A DNA stretch of 64,000 bases, taken from positions 287,997 to 351,996 of the forward strand of contig JAIYAR010000003.1 of the NCBI GenBank assembly GCA_027488985.1. The letters are read 5' to 3'. Origin of the DNA: Comamonadaceae bacterium. GTDB taxonomy: Bacteria > Pseudomonadota > Gammaproteobacteria > Burkholderiales > Burkholderiaceae_C. The translations under genes were made by a program, and so were the position numbers. This document shows positions 17,055-24,905 of the stretch, piece after piece (position 1 is the first letter of the stretch; each line of letters begins with the position of its first letter). The notes beneath the pieces were generated by a model. That model had not been told where the DNA came from, made no database searches, and saw nothing but the letters and a program-made list of their open reading frames with translations.

Positions 17055-18281
17055 GGCGACCGCCTTGGTCACGGCGGCCGAAGCAAAAGGCCGACCGTGG
17101 CGCTCCAAGACTGAGCGCAAAGTCTGCAAGAAGGTATCGGCCACGGCATCCCAGCTGCGGTCAACCACAGCTTTGACAGCAGCGGTGCGAAAGCGCCTCA
17201 CGCGCTCCGGATCCACCGCCAGCTGCACGGCAGCATTCACAAAAGAAACGTCATCTCCGGTCGGCACCAGTACGCCGTTATCGCCACTCTCAATGAGCTC
17301 CAAGGCAGCCGCGCAGTCGTAAGACACCACTGCCAGACCGCTGGCCATGGCCTCGGGCACTACGTTCCCATACGTCTCGGTCATGCTAGGAAACAAGAAC
17401 AAATCTGCCGAGGCATAGTGCACCGCCAAGTCACCGCCTTTTTGCACGCCGGCAAACAAGGCTTCGGGGCAGGCTTCAGTGAGCGCCTTGCGCAAGGGGC
17501 CGTCGCCCACGAACACCAGTTTGACATCAGGGACCCGTGCCTTGATCGCCCGGAAAGCGGCCACGACCAGTCCGACATTTTTTTCTTTGGCCAGACGCCC
17601 CACCAGCAAAATGACAGGCTCATCGCCTTGAACACCCCATTGCTTGCGAAGAGACTCCGAGCGATGCTGCGGACCAAACTGCTCCAAAGCCACACCGCGA
17701 GATAGCAAAGTCACGTTCTCGTAACCGCGCGCCGTGAGATCTTGCACCAGGCTACGGGTGGGCACCATGGTGGCTTGGGTGCGGTTGTGCAACTTGCGCA
17801 GGTACGACTCAATCGGCGTCTTCAGAAGGCCGATGCCATAGTGCTGGGAATAGCTCTGGAAGTTCGTATGAAACGAGCTGGTGATAGGGAGTTGCAACTT
17901 GCGTGCTGCCGCGACCGCTGACCAACCCAAGGGGCCTTCTGTGACCACATGCACGATGTCGGGACGCCGCTCTCCCCAAAGCTTGAGCAACCGGTTTTTG
18001 GAGGGCATGCCGAATCTCAACTCTCCGTAAGCCGGAAGAGGTACGCCTTTGGAAAGCACCTCGTCCAAGCCTTCATGCTGCACAACCGACTGTTCGCGCG
18101 ATTGGCGCGGTCGCACCACCTGGACAGAGTGGCCTTTTTGCAGCAAGCCGTTCACAAGCCACCCTAGAGTCATGGCGACGCCATTCACTTCTGGTGGGAA
18201 AGTTTCAGTCACGACGGCAACCCGCAAACTGGACTGTTGCGGAGCGAAGGACTCGATCAGGAGGTCGTCGGAGGTTTTCAC
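16998..18281 (-). CDS. GT4 glycosyltransferase (alpha-mannosyltransferase-like)
   Basis: 427-residue GT-B glycosyltransferase. The N-terminal domain begins RVAVVTETFPPEVNGVAMTL and has DIVHVVTEGPLGWSA and SSFHTNFQSYSQHYG. The C-terminal domain has LLVGRLAKEKN and the E-x7-E motif in SMTETYGNVVPEAMASG. These match GDP-mannose-dependent mannosyltransferases that glycosylate lipids such as diacylglycerol or glucuronosyl-lipid. The start is GTG 18281. The C-terminal 18 codons overlap the 3' end of psd on the other strand. Lipid acceptor is inferred from family and neighbours. Confidence 0.88.
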   Translation of the reverse strand: MKTSDDLLIESFAPQQSSLRVAVVTETFPPEVNGVAMTLGWLVNGLLQKGHSVQVVRPRQSREQSVVQHEGLDEVLSKGVPLPAYGELRFGMPSKNRLLKLWGERRPDIVHVVTEGPLGWSAVAAARKLQLPITSSFHTNFQSYSQHYGIGLLKTPIESYLRKLHNRTQATMVPTRSLVQDLTARGYENVTLLSRGVALEQFGPQHRSESLRKQWGVQGDEPVILLVGRLAKEKNVGLVVAAFRAIKARVPDVKLVFVGDGPLRKALTEACPEALFAGVQKGGDLAVHYASADLFLFPSMTETYGNVVPEAMASGLAVVSYDCAAALELIESGDNGVLVPTGDDVSFVNAAVQLAVDPERVRRFRTAAVKAVVDRSWDAVADTFLQTLRSVLERHGRPFASAAVTKAVASGLPAKERLTHSHARPLL

Positions 18282-18344
18282 ATGTCCGAGACTAGGGATC
18301 CTACATAACAGCTTGATGATGCTTTTTTGACAGTTTGACGTATT

Positions 18345-19601
18345 TCAAGCGATCCGCGCAGGCAGCCACTGTCCCCGGTAAGCCGTGCACACCATCACCA
18401 TCCCCACGGTGACCAAGGCGGCAAAGCCCAGCACCAGCGTGTTCAGATCGAGCTGCAATGCCGTCGCGCCGGCGTACACCGCTAGCATGACCAGCATGCC
18501 GGCGTTCTCGTTGAAGCCTTGTACTGCAATCGATCGACCTGCCGTCAGCAGCGTGTATCCGCGATGTTGCAGCAACGCATTCATGGGCACCACGAAAAAT
18601 CCGGCCATCGCGCCCACTCCAACCATCAGCGCGGCTGCCACTGGAATGGACTCCACCAACAGCATCAGCGGAATAACCAAGCCCAGTAACAAGCCCAGCG
18701 GCAGCAAGCGGACCGCCCGGTCCAGTGCAATGTAGCGGCTGGCAGCGATAGCACCTGCGACAACGCCCAAAGCTGTCACCCCCTGGAGGTAAGCCGCCTT
18801 GTCAAGGGGCAGGTTCAAGGCCTCATGGGCCCAACGCAGAACCACAAGCTGCAATGTAGCCCCGACACCCCACAACAGCGTAGTGACGGACATGGACATT
18901 CCGCCCACGTCATCCCGCCACAAAAGAATGTTCTCACGCCAAAACCGCACCGCCAAAGCGATGGGGTGGATAGAGTGCGGGTCATAGCGTGCACCACTGT
19001 CCGGAATGGCAAAGCAGACCAACATCGCCAGAGTATTCATGGACAGCAACATCAGCATGCCTGCCAGCAGAGCTGTATCGGCAGTTCCAAGCCAGCTCCA
19101 AGACTCCGGCCATTGCATAACCGGCATCAGCGGACTGATCAAGAAGCCACCCACCACCGTCCCGAAAATCACCGCGCAGACGGTAGCACCTTCAAAAAAA
19201 CCGTTCGCACGCACCAAGTCACCTGGGGGAAGCAACTCGGTCATCAAGCCGTACTTGGCCGGGGCATAAAGCGCAGCGCCCCAACCGGCCACCACGATGG
19301 CCAGAAGAGGATCCACCCCATATAAAAGCAACATCATCGCGAACACCTTGAAGGCATTTGACAACACCATGACGCGCCCCTTGGGGTAGGCATCCGCCAA
19401 TGGTCCGACCAGTGGTGCCAGAAGCACATAGAACAAGGTGAACCCGATCTTGAGCAGCGGAATACGCCAATCAGCCCCGGCCAACTCCATCACGCGAGCG
19501 ATGGCCACGATCAGGAACGCGTTGTCAGCGAGGGTGGAAACAAACTGCACCGCGAGCAGCACATAAAAGGCGCGGGGCATCGAGCGGGAAGGAAGGTGCA
19601 T
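18345..19601 (-). CDS. lplT: Lysophospholipid transporter LplT
   Basis: 418-residue major-facilitator protein with 12 predicted helices, matching LplT, which flips lysophospholipids inward for re-acylation. Recognisable are QFVSTLADNAFLIVAIA in helix 1, LVGPLADAYPKGRVM in the first loop, and LVRANGFFEGATVCAVIFGT. It usually pairs with an acyltransferase; a plsC-like gene lies 5 kb away. It is on the same strand as the GT4 gene (63-base gap). The start may be ATG 19601 or seven codons later (19580). Confidence 0.92.
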   Translation of the reverse strand: MHLPSRSMPRAFYVLLAVQFVSTLADNAFLIVAIARVMELAGADWRIPLLKIGFTLFYVLLAPLVGPLADAYPKGRVMVLSNAFKVFAMMLLLYGVDPLLAIVVAGWGAALYAPAKYGLMTELLPPGDLVRANGFFEGATVCAVIFGTVVGGFLISPLMPVMQWPESWSWLGTADTALLAGMLMLLSMNTLAMLVCFAIPDSGARYDPHSIHPIALAVRFWRENILLWRDDVGGMSMSVTTLLWGVGATLQLVVLRWAHEALNLPLDKAAYLQGVTALGVVAGAIAASRYIALDRAVRLLPLGLLLGLVIPLMLLVESIPVAAALMVGVGAMAGFFVVPMNALLQHRGYTLLTAGRSIAVQGFNENAGMLVMLAVYAGATALQLDLNTLVLGFAALVTVGMVMVCTAYRGQWLPARIA

Positions 19602-19673
19602 AGCTCAGCGGAAGTTGAAGCTGCGGATGCTGCCGTCTGCGTGTGAAGACTCGGTGACATAGCGTGTGAAGAC

Positions 19674-20204
19674 ATGGTGTCACGGTTTTGCAGCAATGCA
19701 TGCCTAGCATCCGGCATCCGAAGAAAGGGGGCGCTCTTGCAACAACGATGGGCCCGATGGGCCGCCAAAGCACTGATCAGCTGCGCTTATGCCAGCATCC
19801 CGTTCGCGCCAGGGCTCGCGAGCCTGGTCTTCTGGCGCAGGCGCTACCTTCTGGACTACCGGGGGACCATGCGCAAAGCCCGGCGACACATACGCGCCAT
19901 GGACTCGGGGCCCGCACTGCACTATTTTCAGGATGTGGCAGGGCGCGTACAACATGTGCCGGAACATATCGAAGGCGAATGCGTTCAGTGCGGCAACTGC
20001 TGCATGAACCATGAGTGCATGTTTCTCGAGCCAGCAGGTCCGGGCAAATTTCAATGCGGTGTTTACCACTCGCCCCTGCGTCGGATGTCCAACTGCGGAT
20101 CTTTCCCCCTGCACGGGCACGACATTGCCCGCTACCAATGCCCGAGCTATTTTGTAGCTGGCACAAGCAAGCCCGTGATCCCGATCGTTTCAGTCACATC
20201 TTGA
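19674..20204 (+). CDS. YkgJ-like cysteine-cluster protein
   Basis: 176-residue protein whose C-terminal half carries a dense cysteine cluster: ECVQCGNCCMNHECMFLE, then FQCGVYHSPLRRMSNCG and YQCPSY. This resembles the zinc- or iron-sulfur-chelating YkgJ/DUF3109-type group. The N-terminal half has one hydrophobic segment (about 33-52) and a basic patch. The start is uncertain: ATG 19674 is the longest; an internal TTG preceded by AAGGGGG is possible. The extreme C-terminus seems to come from a dispersed repeat. Function unknown. Confidence 0.7.
   Translation: MVSRFCSNACLASGIRRKGALLQQRWARWAAKALISCAYASIPFAPGLASLVFWRRRYLLDYRGTMRKARRHIRAMDSGPALHYFQDVAGRVQHVPEHIEGECVQCGNCCMNHECMFLEPAGPGKFQCGVYHSPLRRMSNCGSFPLHGHDIARYQCPSYFVAGTSKPVIPIVSVTS
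20143..20185 (+). repeat. Possible dispersed repeat copy at the 3' end of the cysteine-cluster gene
   Basis: GAGCTATTTTGTAGCTGGC, then ACAAGCAAGCCCGTGATCCC, resembles the dispersed element but less closely than other copies. It encodes the last 20 or so residues of the upstream protein. Confidence 0.35.
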
Positions 20205-20213
20205 GGCACAAAA

Positions 20214-20246
20214 ACAAAAAAGCCGCTCATCGAGCGGCTTTTTTGT
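20214..20246. terminator. Bidirectional rho-independent terminator
   Basis: AAAAA, then AGCCGCTC AT CGAGCGGCT (20221-20239) and T6. It serves the cysteine-cluster gene and the convergent cytochrome c4 gene. Confidence 0.9.
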
Positions 20247-20261
20247 TAAGCGGGTAGGGGC

Positions 20262-20927
20262 TTACTTGAAGCGATTTTGCGGTACCACTTTGAGGTCAGT
20301 TGGCAATGCACCAATGTAATTGGCAAGCTCCTTGAGCTCTGCGTTGCTGAACTGCTTGGCGATGCCGCCCATGATCGCGTTGCCGCGGCCAATATTGGCG
20401 TTACCTTCAACCTTGTAAGCCTTCAGTGCGACATACAGGTAGTCACTATGTTGGCCGGCGATTTTGGGGTAAGTGGGGTCAATCGGCTTGCTGAGGGACT
20501 CACCGTGGCAGGAAGCGCAATTGCCTTTGGTGAGCAATGCATTCACTTTCTCGGAACCCGGAGGCGCTTTCTCCAGTGCCGGCGCACCTTCAACCACGCC
20601 ACTGGCTTCATAGTAAGCAGCCAAATCCGCGATATCTTGGTCGGTCAAGGAGGCGGAAACACCTTTCATGGAAGGGTGCTTGCGCTCGCCCTTCTTGTAA
20701 GCGTTCAGGGAAGCAGCAATGTACTTGCCGCTTTGACCGGAGATCTTGGGGACCTTGTGAATTTCAGGGAAGCTGGCCTGGTAGCCCACGATGCCGTGGC
20801 AGCCGATGCACATGGCATTCTTTTTGGCGCCAGCCTGCACATCACCCTGCACGCCCTCGGCATGAGCTGCAAAAACGGTCACAGAGGCGACAAGCGCGGC
20901 GGACAGCGACAAGAGAATTTTGTTCAT
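20262..20927 (-). CDS. Diheme cytochrome c4
   Basis: 221-residue periplasmic diheme cytochrome c of the c4 family, an electron donor to terminal oxidases. It has a signal peptide (cleavage after AHA, residue 23), a first heme motif CIGCH at 40-44 and a second CASCH at 137-141. Downstream Met ligands are in the HPSMKG and AIMGGIAK stretches. The two halves are homologous domains of about 95 residues each. It is a single-gene unit with a terminator right after it; the aa3 oxidase genes at the left of the window are a possible partner. Confidence 0.94.
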   Translation of the reverse strand: MNKILLSLSAALVASVTVFAAHAEGVQGDVQAGAKKNAMCIGCHGIVGYQASFPEIHKVPKISGQSGKYIAASLNAYKKGERKHPSMKGVSASLTDQDIADLAAYYEASGVVEGAPALEKAPPGSEKVNALLTKGNCASCHGESLSKPIDPTYPKIAGQHSDYLYVALKAYKVEGNANIGRGNAIMGGIAKQFSNAELKELANYIGALPTDLKVVPQNRFK

Positions 20928-21047
20928 TTTGCGAGGACAATCACAGAGTGATGACGTGGTGGTTGTATCAAACCATTATATCGACAAGGCCCTCCGTAGA
21001 ACCCCTATGTTTGATCCCCATCAAGCGACAACGCCTAAGCATTTGCT

Positions 21048-21902
21048 ATGAAATTCACCGGTACCTCCAACTACGTTGCCACCCAGGACCTGATGCTTTC
21101 GGTCAATGCCGCCATCACCCTGCAGCGCCCCCTGCTTGTCAAGGGTGAGCCCGGCACCGGCAAAACCATGCTGGCGGAAGAAGTGTCTGAAGCCTTGGGC
21201 ATGCCTTTGTTGCAATGGCACATCAAATCCACCACCAAAGCACAGCAGGGCCTGTACGAATACGACGCCGTGAGCCGCCTGCGCGACTCGCAGCTATCCG
21301 ATGTGGATGGTGGCGAGCGCGTCAAAGACATCAACAACTACATCATCAAAGGCGTGCTGTGGCAGGCCTTTACCGCCGAGCAACCCGTGGCGCTGCTGAT
21401 TGACGAAATCGACAAGGCCGACATCGAATTCCCCAACGACCTGTTGCGCGAAATCGACCGCATGGAGTTTTACTGCTACGAGACCCGCCAGCTCATCAAG
21501 GCCAAGCATCGACCGCTGGTATTCATCACCTCCAACAACGAGAAAGAGTTGCCTGACGCCTTTTTGCGCCGCTGCTTCTTCCATTACATCAAGTTCCCAG
21601 ATGCCACCACCATGCAAAGCATTGTGGATGTGCACTTCCGCGGCTTGAAAAAAGAGCTTGTCAGCGCTGCCATGAAAACCTTCTTCGAGGTGCGCAACCT
21701 GCCAGGCCTCAAGAAAAAACCCTCCACCAGCGAGCTGCTGGACTGGCTCAAGTTGCTGCTGGCCGAAGACATTCCCGCTGAAGCCCTACAAAGCAAAGAC
21801 GACAAAATGGCAGTGCCCCCTCTGGTGGGCGCGCTGCTGAAGAACGAACAGGACGTCACCCTGTTTGAAAAACTGATGTTTATGCAACGCCACAACCGGT
21901 AA
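21048..21902 (+). CDS. MoxR family AAA+ ATPase
   Basis: 284-residue AAA+ ATPase with Walker A GEPGTGKT (about 32-39), Walker B ALLIDEIDKAD, and sensor 1 in FITSNNEKELP. MoxR ATPases work with VWA-domain proteins to insert metals or mature enzyme complexes. The first of a four-gene run: small membrane protein, GNAT, then VWA protein, with gaps of 5, 2 and 10 bases. The cluster is well known but its client here is not evident from sequence. Confidence 0.93.
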   Translation: MKFTGTSNYVATQDLMLSVNAAITLQRPLLVKGEPGTGKTMLAEEVSEALGMPLLQWHIKSTTKAQQGLYEYDAVSRLRDSQLSDVDGGERVKDINNYIIKGVLWQAFTAEQPVALLIDEIDKADIEFPNDLLREIDRMEFYCYETRQLIKAKHRPLVFITSNNEKELPDAFLRRCFFHYIKFPDATTMQSIVDVHFRGLKKELVSAAMKTFFEVRNLPGLKKKPSTSELLDWLKLLLAEDIPAEALQSKDDKMAVPPLVGALLKNEQDVTLFEKLMFMQRHNR

Positions 21903-21907
21903 TCACT

Positions 21908-22132
21908 ATGAGTTCCAACTTATTGCTAGAGGGCGTCTCCGATGCCGTAGGTTTTGTAGGTGGTGCTCTTGCCGGCTTCTGGATAGGTCAATTGCTGGGC
22001 ATGGACCTGTTTGCTCCAGGTTACGGCGGCGCCAGCATAGGTGCGATTCTGCTCGTGGGCCTGGGCGGTGGTCTTGGATTGCAATTGGCCCGTAAATGGC
22101 GCAATCGCAAGGCTGACAAAACCGGGGAGTAG
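21908..22132 (+). CDS. Small glycine-rich membrane protein in moxR operon
   Basis: 74-residue protein, start MSSNLLLEGVSDAVGFVGG. It has two hydrophobic glycine-rich segments (about 13-31 and 42-61) and a basic tail KWRNRKADKTGE facing the cytoplasm. It lies 5 bases after moxR and 2 bases before the GNAT gene, so it is clearly in the operon. I do not recognise the family. Confidence 0.75.
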   Translation: MSSNLLLEGVSDAVGFVGGALAGFWIGQLLGMDLFAPGYGGASIGAILLVGLGGGLGLQLARKWRNRKADKTGE

Positions 22133-22134
22133 GC

Positions 22135-22731
22135 ATGGCATTTGTGGAGCCCGTGACCCTTAGCGCCCGCGGCGTCACCCTAATACCGCTGGCGCTGGAG
22201 CATGAAGCGGGACTGCGGGCCGCAGCCGCGGACGGAGAGCTTTGGAAGATCCGTGTGACCTCGGTGCCCGAGCCAGAGAACACACGCAAATACATTGAAG
22301 ACGCACTCGCCATGCGCGAAGCCGGCCACCGCTTTGCCTTCGCCGTCACTGAAAGCGCAACCGGCAAGGTGCTGGGCTGCAGCAGCTACCACGACATCGT
22401 GCCGGCCATCAAGCGTGTCGAAATCGGCTGGACCTGGTATGCCAAAAGCAGCCAACGCAGCCACGTGAACACCACCTCCAAACTGCTGTTGCTCACCCAC
22501 GCCTTCGAGACGCTGGGCTGCAATGTAGTAGGTTGGCGCACCGACAACTTCAACTTCGCATCCCAAGCCGCCATCGAGCGCTTGGGCGCCAGACGAGACG
22601 GTGTGATCCGCGGCCACGCACTGCGCCGCGACGGCACCATCCGCGACACCGTGATGTACAGCCTGCGCAGCGGGGAATGGCCTGAGGTGAAAGCTCAGTT
22701 GCTATACCTGCTGGACAAACCCCGCACCTGA
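22135..22731 (+). CDS. GNAT family N-acetyltransferase
   Basis: 198-residue RimJ/RimL-like acetyltransferase. The core shows FAVTESATGKVLGCSSYHDI, VEIGWTWYAKSSQRSHVNT (acetyl-CoA binding region with a modified pyrophosphate loop), and AFETLGCNVVGWRTDNFNFASQAAIERLGARRDGVIR. These proteins acetylate protein N-termini or small molecules. It lies between the small membrane protein and the VWA protein in the moxR run. Substrate unknown. Confidence 0.88.
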   Translation: MAFVEPVTLSARGVTLIPLALEHEAGLRAAAADGELWKIRVTSVPEPENTRKYIEDALAMREAGHRFAFAVTESATGKVLGCSSYHDIVPAIKRVEIGWTWYAKSSQRSHVNTTSKLLLLTHAFETLGCNVVGWRTDNFNFASQAAIERLGARRDGVIRGHALRRDGTIRDTVMYSLRSGEWPEVKAQLLYLLDKPRT

Positions 22732-22741
22732 GGGCACCGCC

Positions 22742-23956
22742 ATGCTGCTGGACTTCTTCTACACCCTGCGCTCTGCCAAGTTGCCTGTATCGGTTAAGGA
22801 ATACCTGACGCTGCTCGAGGCACTGCAAAAAGGAGTGGTAGGGCCGAACACCCGGCCCGCGGATGGTGAAGCAGAAGCAAGCGGCTACAGCATTGACGAC
22901 TTCTACTTCCTGGCCCGCACCACGCTGGTCAAAGACGAGAAGCACTACGACAAGTTCGACCGGGCGTTCGGGGCCTACTTCAAAGGCATCGAACACGTCA
23001 GCGATTTCACCAAAGAAATTCCGGCCGAGTGGCTGCGCAAAAACCTCGAGAAATTTTTGACGCCTGAAGAGCAAGCCAAGCTGCAGGCCATGGGCTGGAA
23101 CGAGCTGATGGAGACGCTCAAAAAGCGCCTCGAAGAGCAAAAAGAACGCCACGAAGGCGGCAACAAATGGATTGGCACGGGCGGCACATCGCCCTTTGGT
23201 GCTTACGGGCAGAACCCGCAGGGCATCCGTATCGGGCAGGACAAGAGCCGTAACCGCAGCGCCGTGAAGGTGTGGGACCAGCGCGCCTACAAAGACTACG
23301 ACGACACCCAGGAGCTCGGCACCCGCAACATTAAGGTGGCGCTTCGCCGCCTGCGCAAGTTCGCCCGCGAAGGCCATGAGGACGAGCTGGACCTGGACGC
23401 CACCATCAGCAAAACGGCGGCGAATGCGGGCTTCCTGGACATCAAGATGCGCCCGGAGCGGCACAACAATGTCAAGGTGCTGCTGCTGATGGACGTGGGC
23501 GGCACCATGGACGACCATATCCAGCGGGTGGAAGAGCTGTTCAGCGCTGCCAAGACCGAGTTCAAGCACCTGGAGTTTTATTACTTCCACAACTGCGTCT
23601 ATGACTTCATGTGGAAGAACAACCGCCGCCGCTATGCCGAGAAGTTCGACACCTGGGACATCATCCGCAAATACAACAAAGACTACAAGCTGATCTTTGT
23701 GGGCGACGCGACCATGAGCCCCTACGAAATTTTGCAGCCGGGCGGCAGCGTGGAATACAACAACGAAGAGCCCGGCGCCGAATGGCTGCAGCGGCTGATG
23801 AGCGCCTTCCCGAAATTCGCCTGGATCAACCCCGAACCCCAAGGCGTCTGGCAGTACCGCCAGAGCATCGCGGTCATCCAGCAGCTGGTGCAAAACAAGA
23901 TGTACCCCCTCACCCTCAAAGGCCTGGAAGAGGCGATGCGGCAGCTGACCAAGTAG
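22742..23956 (+). CDS. VWA domain-containing CoxE-like protein
   Basis: 404-residue protein of the CoxE/YehP-type VWA group, the usual partner of MoxR ATPases. The N-terminal 200 residues are helical and charged. The VWA domain begins near residue 240 with LLLMDVGGTMDDH, a MIDAS-like motif in which DxSxS is DVGGT; TMSPYE supplies the later Asp/Thr region. It closes the moxR run and ends in a stem-loop. Confidence 0.9.
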   Translation: MLLDFFYTLRSAKLPVSVKEYLTLLEALQKGVVGPNTRPADGEAEASGYSIDDFYFLARTTLVKDEKHYDKFDRAFGAYFKGIEHVSDFTKEIPAEWLRKNLEKFLTPEEQAKLQAMGWNELMETLKKRLEEQKERHEGGNKWIGTGGTSPFGAYGQNPQGIRIGQDKSRNRSAVKVWDQRAYKDYDDTQELGTRNIKVALRRLRKFAREGHEDELDLDATISKTAANAGFLDIKMRPERHNNVKVLLLMDVGGTMDDHIQRVEELFSAAKTEFKHLEFYYFHNCVYDFMWKNNRRRYAEKFDTWDIIRKYNKDYKLIFVGDATMSPYEILQPGGSVEYNNEEPGAEWLQRLMSAFPKFAWINPEPQGVWQYRQSIAVIQQLVQNKMYPLTLKGLEEAMRQLTK

Positions 23957-23981
23957 GCATCACTCTGCGGCGAGTGATGCC
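23956..23981 (+). terminator. Stem-loop after the VWA gene
   Basis: A perfect 10-base stem GGCATCACTC / GAGTGATGCC with a six-base loop begins at the last base of the stop codon. There is no T-tract, so termination is likely but not certain. Confidence 0.5.
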
Positions 23982-23996
23982 CCGCGCGCAGGCCGA

Positions 23997-24002
23997 TACA
24001 AT
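23997..24002 (+). promoter_or_regulatory. Probable -10 box of tRNA-Arg
   Basis: TACAAT ends 10 bases before the mature tRNA 5' end. The -35 region is weak. Confidence 0.4.
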
Positions 24003-24012
24003 CCCGCGTCCG

Positions 24013-24087
24013 GTCTCCGTAGTTCAATGGATAGAACGGCCCCCTCCTAAGGGGCAGATACAGGTTCGATTCCTGTCGGGGGCACCA
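24013..24087 (+). tRNA. tRNA-Arg(CCU)
   Basis: 75-base tRNA with an acceptor stem GTCTCCG / CGGGGGC, anticodon stem GCCCC / GGGGC with loop CTCCTAA (anticodon CCT), T-arm with GGTTCGATTCC, and encoded CCA (24085-24087). It reads the rare AGG codon. Confidence 0.95.
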
Positions 24088-24098
24088 GCTTCTTTTGC

Positions 24099-24150
24099 AT
24101 CAAATCAGGCTCTAGTGCACATGGAAATTGCGCAAGCAGCTATCAAAAAG
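24099..24150 (-). repeat. Dispersed repeat copy downstream of tRNA-Arg
   Basis: On the minus strand: TGATAGCTGCTTGCGCAATT, then TCCATGTGCACTAGAGCC and TGATTTG. This is the clearest copy and serves as reference for the others. It lies between the tRNA and the end of plsC. Confidence 0.75.
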
Positions 24151-24158
24151 TGAGCGAA

Positions 24159-24893
24159 TCAGCGCTGGCGCAGCGCGATGATGTCTTCCCGCACTGCGGC
24201 TGCCCACGCCCTGCGGTCACGCCCCTCGGAAGTTTGCAGGGCTCCGAACGTCACCACCGCCTGAATGCCGTCACTGCATAGCGTGCGCCACAGGGAGCCG
24301 ACCAGCGTGTCGTCTCCGATGTAGCAAGGGGCAAAGCTTTGCTGACCTTGGGCATCCAAAAACTTCAAGGCAATCGGCTGGATGGGCGCATTCACTGCGA
24401 TGGCGGCCTGCAACAGGTTGGCGTGGAAGGGCAGCACATGGGTGCCGTCGCCGGTGGTGCCTTCGGGGAACACGGCCAGCACTTCACCAGCACTCAGGCG
24501 CTCGGCCATGTGGTGCACCACGCGCATGGCATCGCGGCGGGATTCGCGCTCAATGTAGAGCGTGCCGGCGCCGGTGGCCAGCGTGCCCACCACTGGCCAA
24601 TGCTGGATGTCGGCCTTGGAGATAAAACGGCAATGCCGCGCCGCGTGGATAACCACGATATCCAGCCAGGAGATATGGTTAGCCGCCAGCAGCACCGGGC
24701 CACCAGAGGGTGGCGTGCCGTTTACTACCAATTTGATAGCTAGCCGCGCAAGCATGGCGAGGGCCCATGCCTGAACTTCCGCATCACGCTGCGGCTGTGT
24801 CAGCCGGGGAAATACCGTGCGGATGCGCCACGCACCCGCCAGCACATGCAGAAGGACACGGCTGATTCGCCAGAGGGCTTTGACTTGGCGCAT
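24159..24893 (-). CDS. 1-acyl-sn-glycerol-3-phosphate acyltransferase (PlsC-like)
   Basis: 244-residue lysophospholipid acyltransferase that adds the second acyl chain in phospholipid synthesis. The catalytic HX4D motif is in NHISWLDIVV, and the glycerophosphate-binding motif is FPEGTTGDG. The N-terminus has a membrane-associated helix. A dispersed repeat copy lies in frame at about residues 38-55 (24729-24780). It follows the pseudo-dihydroorotase gene on the same strand by 12 bases and ends the pyrimidine operon. Confidence 0.9.
   Translation of the reverse strand: MRQVKALWRISRVLLHVLAGAWRIRTVFPRLTQPQRDAEVQAWALAMLARLAIKLVVNGTPPSGGPVLLAANHISWLDIVVIHAARHCRFISKADIQHWPVVGTLATGAGTLYIERESRRDAMRVVHHMAERLSAGEVLAVFPEGTTGDGTHVLPFHANLLQAAIAVNAPIQPIALKFLDAQGQQSFAPCYIGDDTLVGSLWRTLCSDGIQAVVTFGALQTSEGRDRRAWAAAVREDIIALRQR
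24729..24780 (+). repeat. Dispersed repeat copy inside plsC
   Basis: AATTTGATAGCTAGCCGCGC, then AAGCATGGCGAGGGCCCATG and CCTGAACTT. It aligns with the reference copy at 24099 over about 45 bases and is read in frame by the plsC gene on the opposite strand. Confidence 0.6.
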
Positions 24894-24905
24894 GGGCGTG
24901 CGGCT

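Noticed and set aside
22550-23893. A 447-residue minus-strand ORF opposite the VWA gene
   Set aside because: Hydrophobic-looking translation from the complement of a charged protein; the VWA protein on the plus strand is well supported.
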